DNA from: JAHEKD01 sp965215945
Lineage (GTDB): Bacteria > Pseudomonadota > Gammaproteobacteria > Arenicellales > JAHEKD01
Assembly: GCA_965215945.1 (NCBI GenBank)
Contig: CBDCFC010000014.1
Span: 161,815-225,814, forward strand
Length of the DNA stretch: 64,000 nucleotides
Direction of reading: 5' to 3'
Numbering within the stretch: the stretch's first letter is position 1; every line of letters begins with the position of its first letter. Below are positions 52,683 to 62,572 of this stretch, piece after piece. The translations under genes were made by a program, and so were the position numbers. The notes beneath the pieces were generated by a model. The model was given only the letters and a program-made list of their open reading frames with translations, was not told the DNA's origin and did not search any database.

Positions 52683-52847
52683 GATTAATTGCTTAAATAA
52701 CGAAACGCTCAATTCTAGCTGATCTGAAACCAACAATGCCAATCTGTTTTCTGCGCCATCGGTTCACAGCAGTAGATTTTTATTCAACATTACAGTGTAA
52801 AGATATAGAATTGCCAGGCTATCCATTCCACAGTTAACGGTTAACAG

Positions 52848-54062
52848 ATGTCAAACATTAATAAAGCGGTATTGGCGTATTCAGGAGGACTCGACACCTC
52901 AATTATTGCCAAATGGTTACAGGATGAATATGACTGCGAAGTCGTCACCTTTACGGCGGATATCGGCCAGGGAGAAGAAGTCGAACCCGCACGCAAAAAG
53001 GCTGAGTCATTGGGTATCAAAGAAATCTTTATCCACGATTTAAAAGAAGAATTTGTCGCCGAGTATGTGTTTCCAATGTTCAGGGCAAACACGGTTTATG
53101 AAGGTGAATACCTGTTAGGCACATCAATTGCGCGGCCTTTGATTGCCAAACACTTAGTTGAGATAGCACAAAAAACAGGTGCCGATGCCATCAGTCATGG
53201 CGCAACCGGTAAAGGTAATGATCAAGTCAGGTTTGAATTAGGTGCTTATGCACTGGCACCAGATATCAAAATCATTTCACCCTGGCGCGAGTGGGACTTA
53301 AACTCCCGTGAGCGTTTGCTGGCGTATGCCGATCAACATGGAATTCCCGTAGAGCGTAAAAAAGACGGTGGTTCCGATTATTCCATGGATGCCAATTTGC
53401 TGCACATTTCTTATGAAAGCGGTGAACTGGAAGATCCTTGGTGTACGCCGGGGTCAGAGATTTGGCGGCGTACAGTATCACCAAAGGAAGCACCGGATCA
53501 GGCCGAAGAAGTGCTGCTGGAATTTGAATCTGGGGACATTGTTGCGATCAACGACCAGCGGATGTCAGCAGCGGGCATTCTGCAAACTTTAAATGAAATG
53601 GGCGGGCGTCATGGTATTGGGCGGGCTGATTTGGTTGAAAATCGTTATGTTGGCATGAAATCACGTGGTTGCTACGAAACACCGGGGGGCAGCATTATCT
53701 TAAAAGCACATCGGGCGATGGAATCGATTACTCTTGATCGTGAAGTCGCGCATCTCAAAGATGAGTTGATGCCTCGCTATGCATCACTGATTTATAATGG
53801 TTACTGGTGGAGCCCCGAGCGTAAAATGTTGCAACAAATGATTGACGCATCACAGACGGTGGTTAATGGACAGGTTAAGCTGGAGCTCTATAAAGGCGGC
53901 ATTATGGTATTAGGCAGACGTTCTGATGATTCGCTATTTGATGAGCGCATGGCAACCATGGAAGATGACCAGGGAGTCTATAATCAGGCAGATGCTGAAG
54001 GTTTCATCAAACTAAATGCTTTGAGGATGCGAATCGCAGCACGAAATAATCGTAAACTGTAA
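52848..54062 (+). CDS. argG: Argininosuccinate synthase
   Basis: Joins citrulline and aspartate using ATP. 404 residues with the PP-loop LAYSGGLDTSIIAKWL, GATGKGNDQVRFE and SMDANLLHISYE, plus the C-terminal GYWWSPER. Full length. Divergent from argF with about 165 bases between; no clear ARG box could be picked out by eye. Confidence 0.96.
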   Translation: MSNINKAVLAYSGGLDTSIIAKWLQDEYDCEVVTFTADIGQGEEVEPARKKAESLGIKEIFIHDLKEEFVAEYVFPMFRANTVYEGEYLLGTSIARPLIAKHLVEIAQKTGADAISHGATGKGNDQVRFELGAYALAPDIKIISPWREWDLNSRERLLAYADQHGIPVERKKDGGSDYSMDANLLHISYESGELEDPWCTPGSEIWRRTVSPKEAPDQAEEVLLEFESGDIVAINDQRMSAAGILQTLNEMGGRHGIGRADLVENRYVGMKSRGCYETPGGSIILKAHRAMESITLDREVAHLKDELMPRYASLIYNGYWWSPERKMLQQMIDASQTVVNGQVKLELYKGGIMVLGRRSDDSLFDERMATMEDDQGVYNQADAEGFIKLNALRMRIAARNNRKL

Positions 54063-54078
54063 TCACGGATTCGGGAAT

Positions 54079-54777
54079 GTGATCGCAGCGATAGTGCCGG
54101 TTTATCAGGAATCACCGCAGTTGATTCAATCACTGATTGAGCATTTATCAGGTTATAAAAATATATCTCAAGTTGTTATTGCGGCGACAAAGCAAGATTC
54201 AAATTTAAAAGATCTAAAGTCATTATTTGCAAATAATGCAGATCAAAGCCGAATAAGGTTACTGGTAACAGAATCATTCGGAAGGGCGGTGCAAATGAAT
54301 GCCGGGGCAAACAGCGTTGACGAGGGATGCTTGCTGTTTGTGCACAGCGATACCTGTTTGCCGGATGATGCTGATCAATTGATTATTAACGCACTCAACA
54401 CCCACCAATGGGGAAGGTTTGATGTGCAGCTTGATGATAATGGATTCAGCTATAAAATTATTTCCTGGTTTATGAATAAGCGATCCCGTCTAACGGGAAT
54501 TAGTACAGGCGATCAGGCCATTTTTTGCCATCGCGATATATTTAGGCAGCTTGGTGGTTTCCCGAATCAGGCATTGATGGAAGATGTCGAATTTTGCAAA
54601 CGTGCAAAAAAAATCAGTCCACCGGTATTTATTGATTCAACTGTTGTGACTTCTGCAAGGCGTTGGCAAAAGAATGGAGTGGTCAAAACAATATTATTAA
54701 TGTGGGGATTGCGCGCGTTATATTGGTTTGGGATTAAGCCCGACAAGTTGGCATTGATGTATCGCCAAATTCGATGA
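54079..54777 (+). CDS. Family 2-like glycosyltransferase (TIGR04283 type)
   Basis: 232 residues of the GT-A fold. AAIVPVYQESPQL starts the nucleotide-sugar domain, FGRAVQMNAGA and LLFVHSDTCLPDDA provide the DxD-like site, and TGISTGDQAIFCHRD with GGFPNQALMEDVEF is characteristic of the TIGR04283 group, often found beside TIGR04282 genes as here. The start is GTG. It overlaps the next gene by 4 bases. Acceptor unknown. Confidence 0.85.
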   Translation: MIAAIVPVYQESPQLIQSLIEHLSGYKNISQVVIAATKQDSNLKDLKSLFANNADQSRIRLLVTESFGRAVQMNAGANSVDEGCLLFVHSDTCLPDDADQLIINALNTHQWGRFDVQLDDNGFSYKIISWFMNKRSRLTGISTGDQAIFCHRDIFRQLGGFPNQALMEDVEFCKRAKKISPPVFIDSTVVTSARRWQKNGVVKTILLMWGLRALYWFGIKPDKLALMYRQIR

Positions 54778-55418
54778 GCACTGAGCCTGTATTAGTTTTG
54801 TTTGCAAAAAAACCTGTTAAGGGCAGGGTGAAAACACGGTTATCTCCGCCACTCAATACCTCACAAGCGACCCAAGTTGCGATGATGCTGATCGAACAGT
54901 CAGTCAAGAGAGCTTATGAATATTGGCCGGGAAAGATTGAATTATGCTTGTGGCCTGATCTGGAGGACGAATTCATCCAAGATCTAGAGGGTCGCTATAA
55001 GATTAACTTGGCGGTTCAATGTGAAGGTGATTTGGGCGAGAAAATGTACGCGGCTATGAACAATAAAAAAGTTGTAAACCAGGTCGCATTAATCATGGGT
55101 TGTGATGTGCCGCATTGTTCTAAAGAAATTTTTCTAAAGGCTTTTATTGCCTTAGAAACAAACAAGAATGTAATAGGTCCGACTAGTGATGGCGGATATT
55201 ATTGTATAGGCGTCAATCATCCGCAAAGCCTGATGTTTGAGAATGTAGATTGGGGATCACGGCTAGCTTTTAAACAAACCTTACAAAGCTGTAAAAGCGG
55301 TGGGATAGAGTTCGAACTCAGTTTGCCTGAGCTGCGAGATTTAGATACTTATGATGATTTAGTAGTATTATCAAAGCAGTTTTCAGCTTTAAGGCCATTT
55401 TTGATCTCAGGTTCCTAA
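54774..55418 (+). CDS. TIGR04282 (DUF2064) glycosyltransferase-like protein
   Basis: 214 residues related to nucleotidyl/cobinamide-guanylyl transferases. LVLFAKKPVKGRVKTRLSP is the substrate-binding start and LIMGCDVPHCS and GPTSDGGYYCIG the metal/nucleotide motifs. This family is annotated as radical-SAM/selenodomain-associated transferase 1, but no radical-SAM gene is present here. Coupled to the preceding gene by overlap. Confidence 0.84.
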   Translation: MSTEPVLVLFAKKPVKGRVKTRLSPPLNTSQATQVAMMLIEQSVKRAYEYWPGKIELCLWPDLEDEFIQDLEGRYKINLAVQCEGDLGEKMYAAMNNKKVVNQVALIMGCDVPHCSKEIFLKAFIALETNKNVIGPTSDGGYYCIGVNHPQSLMFENVDWGSRLAFKQTLQSCKSGGIEFELSLPELRDLDTYDDLVVLSKQFSALRPFLISGS

Positions 55419-55426
55419 CTCTATTT

Positions 55427-56416
55427 GTGAAAACCAATGTTGACAATTTAGCGCAACAAAAGGCGCAAGCAAAACTACCAACCGTTTTTTATGCGCCAAA
55501 GTTTGAGTGGTCGTTTTTACATCCGCGCTATTGGGGGATTTGGCTGCTAATGTTTTTTTTGGCTATTTATGCTGTTTTACCTGGCAGGGTGCGGCGGATG
55601 ATTGGCGCTGGGGTTGGCGATTTATTTTATAAATTTAATAAAAAGCGTCGTCATATTGCATCGGTAAATATAAAAATGTGTTTTCCTGAACTAACAGAAA
55701 ATCAACGCTACGACCTGTTAAGGGCACACTATCGCAGCTATGGTCAGGGTTTTATTGATCTTGGGGTGATGTGGTGGTCACCTTATCGGCGCCTGCAGAA
55801 CATCACTTATGTGCGTGGAATCAATCACTACATGAATTTAGTTAATCGCGGTGAAAATATCATCTTGCTTACCCCACATGCCACGGGCATTGATTATGCA
55901 GGCATTTATGTTTCTAGGATTTCACCAGGAGTGTCGATGATGAAGGCATTAAAAAATCCGGTGTTAAATTGGTTTGTAACTAAAGGCCGTTGCCGCTTTG
56001 GCGCGAAAATGATTTTGCGCGAAATGGGTTTGAAACCGATGGTCAGAGCGATTAAAAGAAAAATCGTCTGTTATTACATTCCAGATGAAGATTTTGGTCC
56101 AGATTTATCGGTATTTGTTCCTTTTTTTGGCGTGCCTTCTGCGACTTTGCCTGTTTTGGGTCGCATGGCTAAATTAACAGATGCAAAAATCGTTCCAGTA
56201 ATCACTAAATTTTTGCCCAGTGGTAAAGGTTATGAGTTAAATTTCCTAAAACCTCTAGAGAATTTTCCAACCGGTGACGAGTTGGAAGATGCAACAAGAA
56301 TGAATCAGGCTTTGGAAGAATTAATTCGATTGGCGCCAGAACAATACATGTGGACCTTAAAGTGGTTCAAAACACGGCCAGATGGCCAGCCCAGTCCCTA
56401 CGACTATTCAGGCTAA
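55427..56416 (+). CDS. LpxL/LpxM-type lipid A acyltransferase
   Basis: 329 residues of the bacterial lysophospholipid acyltransferase superfamily. One N-terminal membrane anchor (GIWLLMFFLAIYAVLPG) is followed by RHIASVNIKMCFPEL and an HX4D-like catalytic motif (TPHATGID) and later PDEDFGPDLSVFVPFFG. These match Kdo-dependent lipid A late acyltransferases. The start is GTG, 8 bases after the preceding stop, suggesting one operon with the two transferases. Confidence 0.87.
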   Translation: MKTNVDNLAQQKAQAKLPTVFYAPKFEWSFLHPRYWGIWLLMFFLAIYAVLPGRVRRMIGAGVGDLFYKFNKKRRHIASVNIKMCFPELTENQRYDLLRAHYRSYGQGFIDLGVMWWSPYRRLQNITYVRGINHYMNLVNRGENIILLTPHATGIDYAGIYVSRISPGVSMMKALKNPVLNWFVTKGRCRFGAKMILREMGLKPMVRAIKRKIVCYYIPDEDFGPDLSVFVPFFGVPSATLPVLGRMAKLTDAKIVPVITKFLPSGKGYELNFLKPLENFPTGDELEDATRMNQALEELIRLAPEQYMWTLKWFKTRPDGQPSPYDYSG

Positions 56417-56486
56417 CATTCAGTTCGAATACAGCGTAGCTTATTATCATTTAAATTATCACTGAAGGTATTAATTTCGCTGGCAC

Positions 56487-57509
56487 ATGATCAAAATTAA
56501 CAAATTAGTTTTTCGCATAGGTATTGTTTTATTGCTCGCAGCTTTGGTGGCTGGCGGCATGCGCTGGAAATTGAAACAAGGTCGATTCACGCCGCCGCCA
56601 ACAGGTGAGTCTATTTTAGAACGCGAGGTGACGCAGGCTGAGCAATTGCCAAACGGTTTCATCGTCTGGAGCTCCAATCGTTTCGGTAATCACGATATTC
56701 TGCGTATGGATTTGATTGACCGAAAAATCACACAATTAACAACTCACCCTCATACGGAATTTTATCCAAGAGTTTCACCAAATGGCCGTTATGTTGCCTT
56801 TGCCCGCTCGCATATTCCCTGGGTCTCACAGCGCAAGCAGGCTCCCTGGGATGTGATTTTGCTGGATTTAAACACAGGCGAAGAAAAACTGCTGGCAAAA
56901 AATGGCAACATGCCGACTTGGTCAGCAGACAGTGAAAAGGTCTATTTCGTCCGTGATTTGATTGAATTCACCGAAGTCAACATTGATTCCGGTAAAGAAA
57001 AACTGCTTTATAGAAGTGGTGAGGGCGATATCAGCCATAAAACGATATTGCAGACGCCGCACTTAAGCCCGAATAAGGAAGAAATGTCGGTGACCTTGCG
57101 CGGCAGACAACACAGCATCGGGATTGCTGATCTAAACGGCAAATACAAACAAATTGCCGATGGTTGTCAGTTAACTTGGAGCAAAGATGGCAGTTTTCTT
57201 TATTATGTAGATTATGGCGGTAAACAAAAAAACGCGTTTTTTGTTTATGAGCCCGATAAAGATAAAAAAACCATGTGGCTGGATTTGCCGGGGGAATACA
57301 GTCATGAATATTTCCCCAAGCTTTCGCAGCAAGAAGATTACTTGATATTTGCTTCCAGCACTGGCGGTCACGAACATGATAGTGCCGATTATGAGATATT
57401 TCTATGGCAGGTCGGCACACCAGCGACAAGTGCCACCCGCCTTACATTTCATACCGGTAATGACAACTGGCCGGATATTTACATAAACGAAACATCATCG
57501 TCCGGATAA
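56487..57509 (+). CDS. TolB-like beta-propeller protein with membrane anchor
   Basis: 340 residues. An N-terminal helix (VFRIGIVLLLAALVAGGMRW) anchors a periplasmic propeller built of PD40/WD40-like blades: NRFGNHDILRMDL, FYPRVSPNGRYVAFAR, PTWSADSEKVYFV, LSPNKEEMSVTLRG. Similar to TolB C-terminal and DPP4-like propellers, but it lacks a TolB N-terminal domain. Probably a binding or scaffold protein; partner unknown. Confidence 0.78.
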   Translation: MIKINKLVFRIGIVLLLAALVAGGMRWKLKQGRFTPPPTGESILEREVTQAEQLPNGFIVWSSNRFGNHDILRMDLIDRKITQLTTHPHTEFYPRVSPNGRYVAFARSHIPWVSQRKQAPWDVILLDLNTGEEKLLAKNGNMPTWSADSEKVYFVRDLIEFTEVNIDSGKEKLLYRSGEGDISHKTILQTPHLSPNKEEMSVTLRGRQHSIGIADLNGKYKQIADGCQLTWSKDGSFLYYVDYGGKQKNAFFVYEPDKDKKTMWLDLPGEYSHEYFPKLSQQEDYLIFASSTGGHEHDSADYEIFLWQVGTPATSATRLTFHTGNDNWPDIYINETSSSG

Positions 57510-57623
57510 AGTTTAATGGACTGATTTTGATGAACTAATCACGTTTGATTAAGCTTCGATCCATGCTATATTTTCGGCCCTTTTCGAGGCTTAAAAGCCT
57601 GATCAACATTACAAAAATCACGA

Positions 57624-60455
57624 GTGAATAAATCAGTGAATAGATCAATCAGCTTTGGTGTGGCGGCCATAGCTTTTGCCGTGTTGTTGATGGAATTATC
57701 AATGATTCGTATTATGGAGGTTATTCTTGCGCCAAACACTGGATATATGGCTTTAACCTCGGCCATGTTTGCGATGGGTTTAGGTGGTATTTATCTGTAT
57801 CTGTATCCGATTTCTGCTGAACGGATTAAATTAAACCTGGGCAGAATGGCCATTGTATTTGCTATTGCTGCACCAGCGGTGATATTTGTATTCAACCTGT
57901 TGCCGTTTGGATTCGAGATTAATCAACAAAATTTAGTTATCCAAGCATTCTGTTGGGCGGGGATGTATCTATCATTAGTGCTACCTTTTTTTGCGGCGGG
58001 GTTGGCATTGGCGCTGATTTTTCAAACCTGGTCAAAAGACATTGACCGATTATACTTTTTTGATCTCATCGCTGCCGGTTGTGCCTGTTTAATCTTTATT
58101 CCGCTAATGCCAAGCTATGGACCAGGAGGAATAATTTTTATTGCTTCAGCCACTAGCTTGGTTGCCTATTTGTGTTTTTCTCGACCTAATAAACTGGTCT
58201 CATCTGTAGTATCGATATTAGCCATAATGATGGTTGTGATTCCATTGATCAAAGATGGATACATTGAGTTTGATGGTCACGCTAACAAGCGTGGCAACGA
58301 TGAAATGATTGAAGCGGGTAAGCGAATCATGGTCAAATGGGATCCGGTCTCTAAGTTAGATATTATCGCAGCTCGTCCCAATGCATTGTTATTTTCGATT
58401 GATGGAGGCACACAAGGTTCCTGGTTAGGTAAATTTGATGGTGATTTCTCCTTTTTCGATCGGGTTAGAGCGCAGCAACCAGATACCTATCATTTCGGGC
58501 GTAACTCGATTGTCCACTATTTTGCCGATACTAAAGGCATTGAACCCGAAGTATTGATTATTGGTTCATCCGCGGGCGGAGAAACCAAAGCTGCACTTGC
58601 CTTTGGGGCCAAGAAAATTGATGCCGTGGAACTCGTGGGTGCAATTATTAACTCTGAACGCAACGAATTTAAAGATTTTGGCGGTGGGATCTACAATCAT
58701 CCGGATGTCAACGCGATAATCGGTGAGGGGCGTAGTTTCCTGCGCTCAACTGATAAGAAATATGACATTATCCAGATGTTTTCCAATCATTCAACCTCGA
58801 GCATTACACAGGGTTCAACAGCCGCCGGAGTGGCCTATTTGCAGACAATAGAAGCTTATTTAGAATATTTCGCACGGTTGTCAGACCAAGGTATGATGCA
58901 AATTAATCATCATATTTACCCACGGATGCTGACAACAGCTGCACAGGCCTGGCATCAATCGGGCCGTGAGGATTTTTATAAACACGCCTTGGTGATTGAG
59001 CCCAGGGTTGCCGATACATTGCCGACTTTGTTGATAAAAATGCAGCCCTGGACAAAAGATGAGGTTGACACAATTATCAACTACGTTAATCGGAAAAAAA
59101 GCTATCAACCACACAGGTTGATCAGACATACTCCGAGTGAAAAAATATTTGCTGATCGAATATTTGAAACTTCCCGGTTGTCAAAAGGAAGTTTTATCAA
59201 TGGAATTCAACTTGTATTTGGAACTTATTTGCAAAATGGCCTTCAATATGACGTTGAAGTCGAGTTGTTGGATGTTGACCGACAGTTGTTAACTAAAGTT
59301 GTAATACCGGGAAATCAAATTTTTGATAATAGAGAGGTAACTCAATGGCTGGATACACTAACAGATGTAAAGGACAAAGAAATTATTATCAGGATCTCTG
59401 CGCCCCAGGCAACTCAGAATAATGCTATATCAGTTTGGCTCTCAGAGAACAGTGAAGCAGTACTAAACTTCTTGCCAGGCGAAGAAGTTCCAACTAACTT
59501 TATTGCTTTTAATCCTCTTAATGATTCGAATAATATTGTCAGCAAAGAATTATTGCAAACACCATTTCCGAGCGAGCTGGTGGCGCAATTTCCCTGGGAT
59601 TTAACGCCCGTTACCGATTATTCGCCATTTTTCGGTATGATCCGAAAAGACTTGAATGCACACGAAGTCGGTAAGGAGAATGTACTCGATTCGAATACGG
59701 CCTATCTACTAAATACTCAGCTCAACAATGGCTTTCCTAAAGACTGGCTGCATTTGATTGTGGTGGCGGCGGTGTCGATCATTTTTGCCTTTATTTTTAT
59801 TGCATTACCAGTGCTACGAGCCAATAGGCGACATACAACCTGGCCCGGCATGTCGCGAGATATTGTTTACTTTGCTTGCCTGGGACTCGGCTTCATCATG
59901 TTGCAAGTCGTTTTTATACAGCTTTTTCATAAATTAATCGGGTTTCCGGTGCATACTTTTGTGCTGGTGATCAGCACAATGTTATTAAGCGCTGGGCTTG
60001 GCAGTATGTTCAGTCAAAGATTTTTGGAATTGGTAAATCATCGAACACAGGCTGTCTTCGCAATAATAGTGCTTTACGGTATTGGTTTCATCTTACTATT
60101 TGAGCCTTTGTTTTATTTCTTGCTGGCTTATCCGCTACCGATCAGATTATTATGCGGTGGTCTGATGATTGCACCGCTCGCCTTTTTTATGGGTATGCCT
60201 TTTCCGATTGGTATTTTGGGACTATCGAAAAATAACACTGCTGCAATTCCCTGGGCCTGGGCCTTAAATGGATTTTTTACTGTGCTTGGCGGTTACTTGG
60301 CTATCGTAATTTCAATTTTCACCAACTTTATTGTGGTTATGAGCCTGGCATTTTTTATCTATGCTTTAGCGATGTTAGTTGTCCGGAAAAATGTGCCGAT
60401 AAATCGCACTAATCAACAAGAGTCAGACACATTAGCTGCTTTTGAAGCAATTTAA
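57624..60455 (+). CDS. Large membrane protein with central spermidine-synthase-like domain
   Basis: 943 residues. About seven membrane helices (residues 10-220), then a soluble Rossmann methyltransferase/aminopropyltransferase-like domain with LIIGSSAGGETKAALAFGAK, VELVGAI and DIIQMFSNHS, then a beta-rich segment and a second set of about seven helices. The core resembles polyamine aminopropyltransferases, but the SAM-loop Gly-rich motif is GSSAGGE rather than GGGDG, so catalysis is uncertain. Start GTG at 57624. It stands between the propeller gene and an SGNH hydrolase. Confidence 0.75.
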   Translation: MNKSVNRSISFGVAAIAFAVLLMELSMIRIMEVILAPNTGYMALTSAMFAMGLGGIYLYLYPISAERIKLNLGRMAIVFAIAAPAVIFVFNLLPFGFEINQQNLVIQAFCWAGMYLSLVLPFFAAGLALALIFQTWSKDIDRLYFFDLIAAGCACLIFIPLMPSYGPGGIIFIASATSLVAYLCFSRPNKLVSSVVSILAIMMVVIPLIKDGYIEFDGHANKRGNDEMIEAGKRIMVKWDPVSKLDIIAARPNALLFSIDGGTQGSWLGKFDGDFSFFDRVRAQQPDTYHFGRNSIVHYFADTKGIEPEVLIIGSSAGGETKAALAFGAKKIDAVELVGAIINSERNEFKDFGGGIYNHPDVNAIIGEGRSFLRSTDKKYDIIQMFSNHSTSSITQGSTAAGVAYLQTIEAYLEYFARLSDQGMMQINHHIYPRMLTTAAQAWHQSGREDFYKHALVIEPRVADTLPTLLIKMQPWTKDEVDTIINYVNRKKSYQPHRLIRHTPSEKIFADRIFETSRLSKGSFINGIQLVFGTYLQNGLQYDVEVELLDVDRQLLTKVVIPGNQIFDNREVTQWLDTLTDVKDKEIIIRISAPQATQNNAISVWLSENSEAVLNFLPGEEVPTNFIAFNPLNDSNNIVSKELLQTPFPSELVAQFPWDLTPVTDYSPFFGMIRKDLNAHEVGKENVLDSNTAYLLNTQLNNGFPKDWLHLIVVAAVSIIFAFIFIALPVLRANRRHTTWPGMSRDIVYFACLGLGFIMLQVVFIQLFHKLIGFPVHTFVLVISTMLLSAGLGSMFSQRFLELVNHRTQAVFAIIVLYGIGFILLFEPLFYFLLAYPLPIRLLCGGLMIAPLAFFMGMPFPIGILGLSKNNTAAIPWAWALNGFFTVLGGYLAIVISIFTNFIVVMSLAFFIYALAMLVVRKNVPINRTNQQESDTLAAFEAI

Positions 60456-60571
60456 TTCATCAATATTTCAGCAGAATCCTGTAAAACTTGAGTTTGTTTT
60501 AAGATTAAGTGATGATTTATTGTTCGGTCGATAAATCATTTTAAATCAAGCAGAGTTTCAGGAGACTAGTT

Positions 60572-61357
60572 ATGTTCAGAGCTCATTTAAATTTTGGCAG
60601 GGTGTTTGTTATTTGTTTGGCTTTCAGTTTGGTATATTTGGCAAATATTGAAAGTGCAAAAGCTGACAGAACTTATAGCATCTTACCATTGGGAGACTCT
60701 ATTACCCACGCAGAAATTAATCGTGCCAGTTATCGTTATTTTCTTTGGAAAAAGTTAATAGATGCCGGTATTAAATTCGATTTTGTCGGTTCGATGAACA
60801 CCCAACTTGACACCTATTCCAAGGGCGAAACTCCACAACCCGATTACAAAGGCCAATCATTTGATAAAGACCATGAAGGTCATTTTGCCTGGGAAGTGAA
60901 TCACATTTGGGGTGGGCGCAATCCTAACAATAATACAGGTTCCGGCAGTCTGGGCGACTGGATGCAAGGTTATGATTTTGATATTGCGCTTGTACATCTT
61001 GGCTCTAATGATGCTTTCCAGGGGCAGGATAATAATCAAACGTTAAACGAAATAAAGGCTATTGTTGCCAAGCTTAGAGAAGACAACCCCAATGTAGTTG
61101 TTCTGCTCGCCAAAATTATTCCGACTTCAAAAGGTGAACGCGAAGCTGCTGCCGTTGATGAGTTATCCAACATGATCCCAACCATCATTAACGAAATCAA
61201 CACCGAGCAGTCGCCTGTAATCCTGGTTGATATGTATGATGGCTTCGATGTCAATGAACTGACATATGATGGTGTCCATCCCAACGAAAAAGGCGAAATG
61301 CTGATGGCAGATCGCTGGTTTGATGCCATCATGGAGGCATTGCCATTAGTCAAGTAA
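60572..61357 (+). CDS. Exported SGNH/GDSL hydrolase
   Basis: 261 residues. A signal peptide spans about 1-31 (ending ESAKA). Block I is LPLGDSITHAEI with the catalytic Ser, block III LVHLGSNDAF with Asn, and block V DGVHPNEKGE with Asp/His. The domain resembles secreted carbohydrate esterases of this fold. Strong AGGAG before the ATG. An 18-bp perfect hairpin overlaps its stop codon. Confidence 0.85.
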   Translation: MFRAHLNFGRVFVICLAFSLVYLANIESAKADRTYSILPLGDSITHAEINRASYRYFLWKKLIDAGIKFDFVGSMNTQLDTYSKGETPQPDYKGQSFDKDHEGHFAWEVNHIWGGRNPNNNTGSGSLGDWMQGYDFDIALVHLGSNDAFQGQDNNQTLNEIKAIVAKLREDNPNVVVLLAKIIPTSKGEREAAAVDELSNMIPTIINEINTEQSPVILVDMYDGFDVNELTYDGVHPNEKGEMLMADRWFDAIMEALPLVK

Positions 61358-61391
61358 ACGATTTGGTTACAACAACCAAATCGTTTACTTG
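61351..61391. terminator. 18-bp perfect hairpin over the SGNH hydrolase stop codon
   Basis: CAAGTAAACGATTTGGTT (61351-61368), five-base loop ACAAC, then the exact complement (61374-61391). The stop codon TAA lies in the left arm. There is no T-run, so it is not a standard intrinsic terminator; it may protect mRNA ends or act bidirectionally. Confidence 0.6.
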
Positions 61392-61393
61392 TC

Positions 61394-61412
61394 CCGGACT
61401 CGATCCGGGATC
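61394..61412. repeat. REP-like palindrome
   Basis: CCCGGACTCGATCCGGG followed by ATCTC, the same form as the palindromes at 23970, 25160 and 35990. Confidence 0.55.
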
Positions 61413-61591
61413 TCATCAAGACTGTTCGGGCTTATACAAGCAGCCCGCGCACTAATCCATTTCAGATTGTGCCACCTCGGACGTTTTAAGTTACTAAAAT
61501 CCAAGGAAATATACATCTGCGCATTTTATTAATGCATGGATGCAGTATTGTATAATATCTTGAGCACCGGGAATTTTCTGCACTTTTAATC

Positions 61592-62473
61592 ATGAATTGG
61601 GAACAATTACAAACATTTCATACCGTAATCATTCAGGGTTCTATTATAAAAACTGCGAAAGTATTATCAATTCATCCAACGACGGTCTCAAGGCGTATTG
61701 CAGAAATCGAAAAAAGGATCGGTACGCGCCTGTTGAAAAGAGAAGGTAATACCTATGTTGCCACTACGGACGGGCAGCGTGTTTTTGAGATGGCTGATGA
61801 AATGGCCAAACAAGTTCATTTTTTTGAGCAATTCCAGGAGAGCCTGAATGATGAAATTATGGGAACGGTTCGGATCACGGCCATTGAATCCTTAGTAGTG
61901 AATTGCCTATTGCCCAGAATGCCAGAATTACGCAAACAACACCCCCGATTAAACTTGGAATTCATTAGCAGTGACTTAAATTTGAGTTTCAAACGGCGTG
62001 AAACTGATCTTGCCATTCGTTTATCAAAACCGTCGTTGATGAATATCATCAGCAAGAAACTGGGTGATGTTGGTTTCGCGTTATACGCTAGTGCAAGTCC
62101 TAAAAAAGACTGGTCAAAAGTCTCATATCAAGACATGGATTGGGTTGGTTATGAGGATGAGTATTTGTTTTTATCGGAAGCAAAATGGCTTGCTCAGAAA
62201 ATGAAAAAAAGCGAGCCGATTATTAAGTCAAGCAATGCTGGAATACTGAAAAAAGCTATAAAGGTAGGGCTGGGTATCGGTGTTTTACCCTGTTACAGGG
62301 GTGATGATGATAAATCATTAGTTCGTATCAGTGGCCCTCAACCAATTGTCACTCGGGAAGCCTGGTTATTGACGCATAATGATTATCGAAGTCACCCAAA
62401 AACCTGTTGGGTTATAGATTGGATTACAGACATTTTTAAATCGGATCAGAAACGGATTTCCGGGCAACTCTGA
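61592..62473 (+). CDS. LysR family transcriptional regulator
   Basis: 293 residues. The helix-turn-helix at about 15-40 reads GSIIKTAKVLSIHPTTVSRRIAEIEKRIG; the effector domain has FISSDLNLSFKRRETDLAIRLSKP, typical of the GcvA/PtxR-like substrate-binding fold. No strong ribosome site before the ATG. No divergent or adjacent target gene is evident: the SGNH gene lies upstream in the same direction and the next 500 bases are non-coding. Confidence 0.87.
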   Translation: MNWEQLQTFHTVIIQGSIIKTAKVLSIHPTTVSRRIAEIEKRIGTRLLKREGNTYVATTDGQRVFEMADEMAKQVHFFEQFQESLNDEIMGTVRITAIESLVVNCLLPRMPELRKQHPRLNLEFISSDLNLSFKRRETDLAIRLSKPSLMNIISKKLGDVGFALYASASPKKDWSKVSYQDMDWVGYEDEYLFLSEAKWLAQKMKKSEPIIKSSNAGILKKAIKVGLGIGVLPCYRGDDDKSLVRISGPQPIVTREAWLLTHNDYRSHPKTCWVIDWITDIFKSDQKRISGQL

Positions 62474-62572
62474 TGCTTCTTATACGTGGTCACGTAAACG
62501 TCGATAACCGTTAACACATTCAACTGCAGTCTAATGTAAGCAATTTCCCACTCTGAACAAAAAACACGAAAA

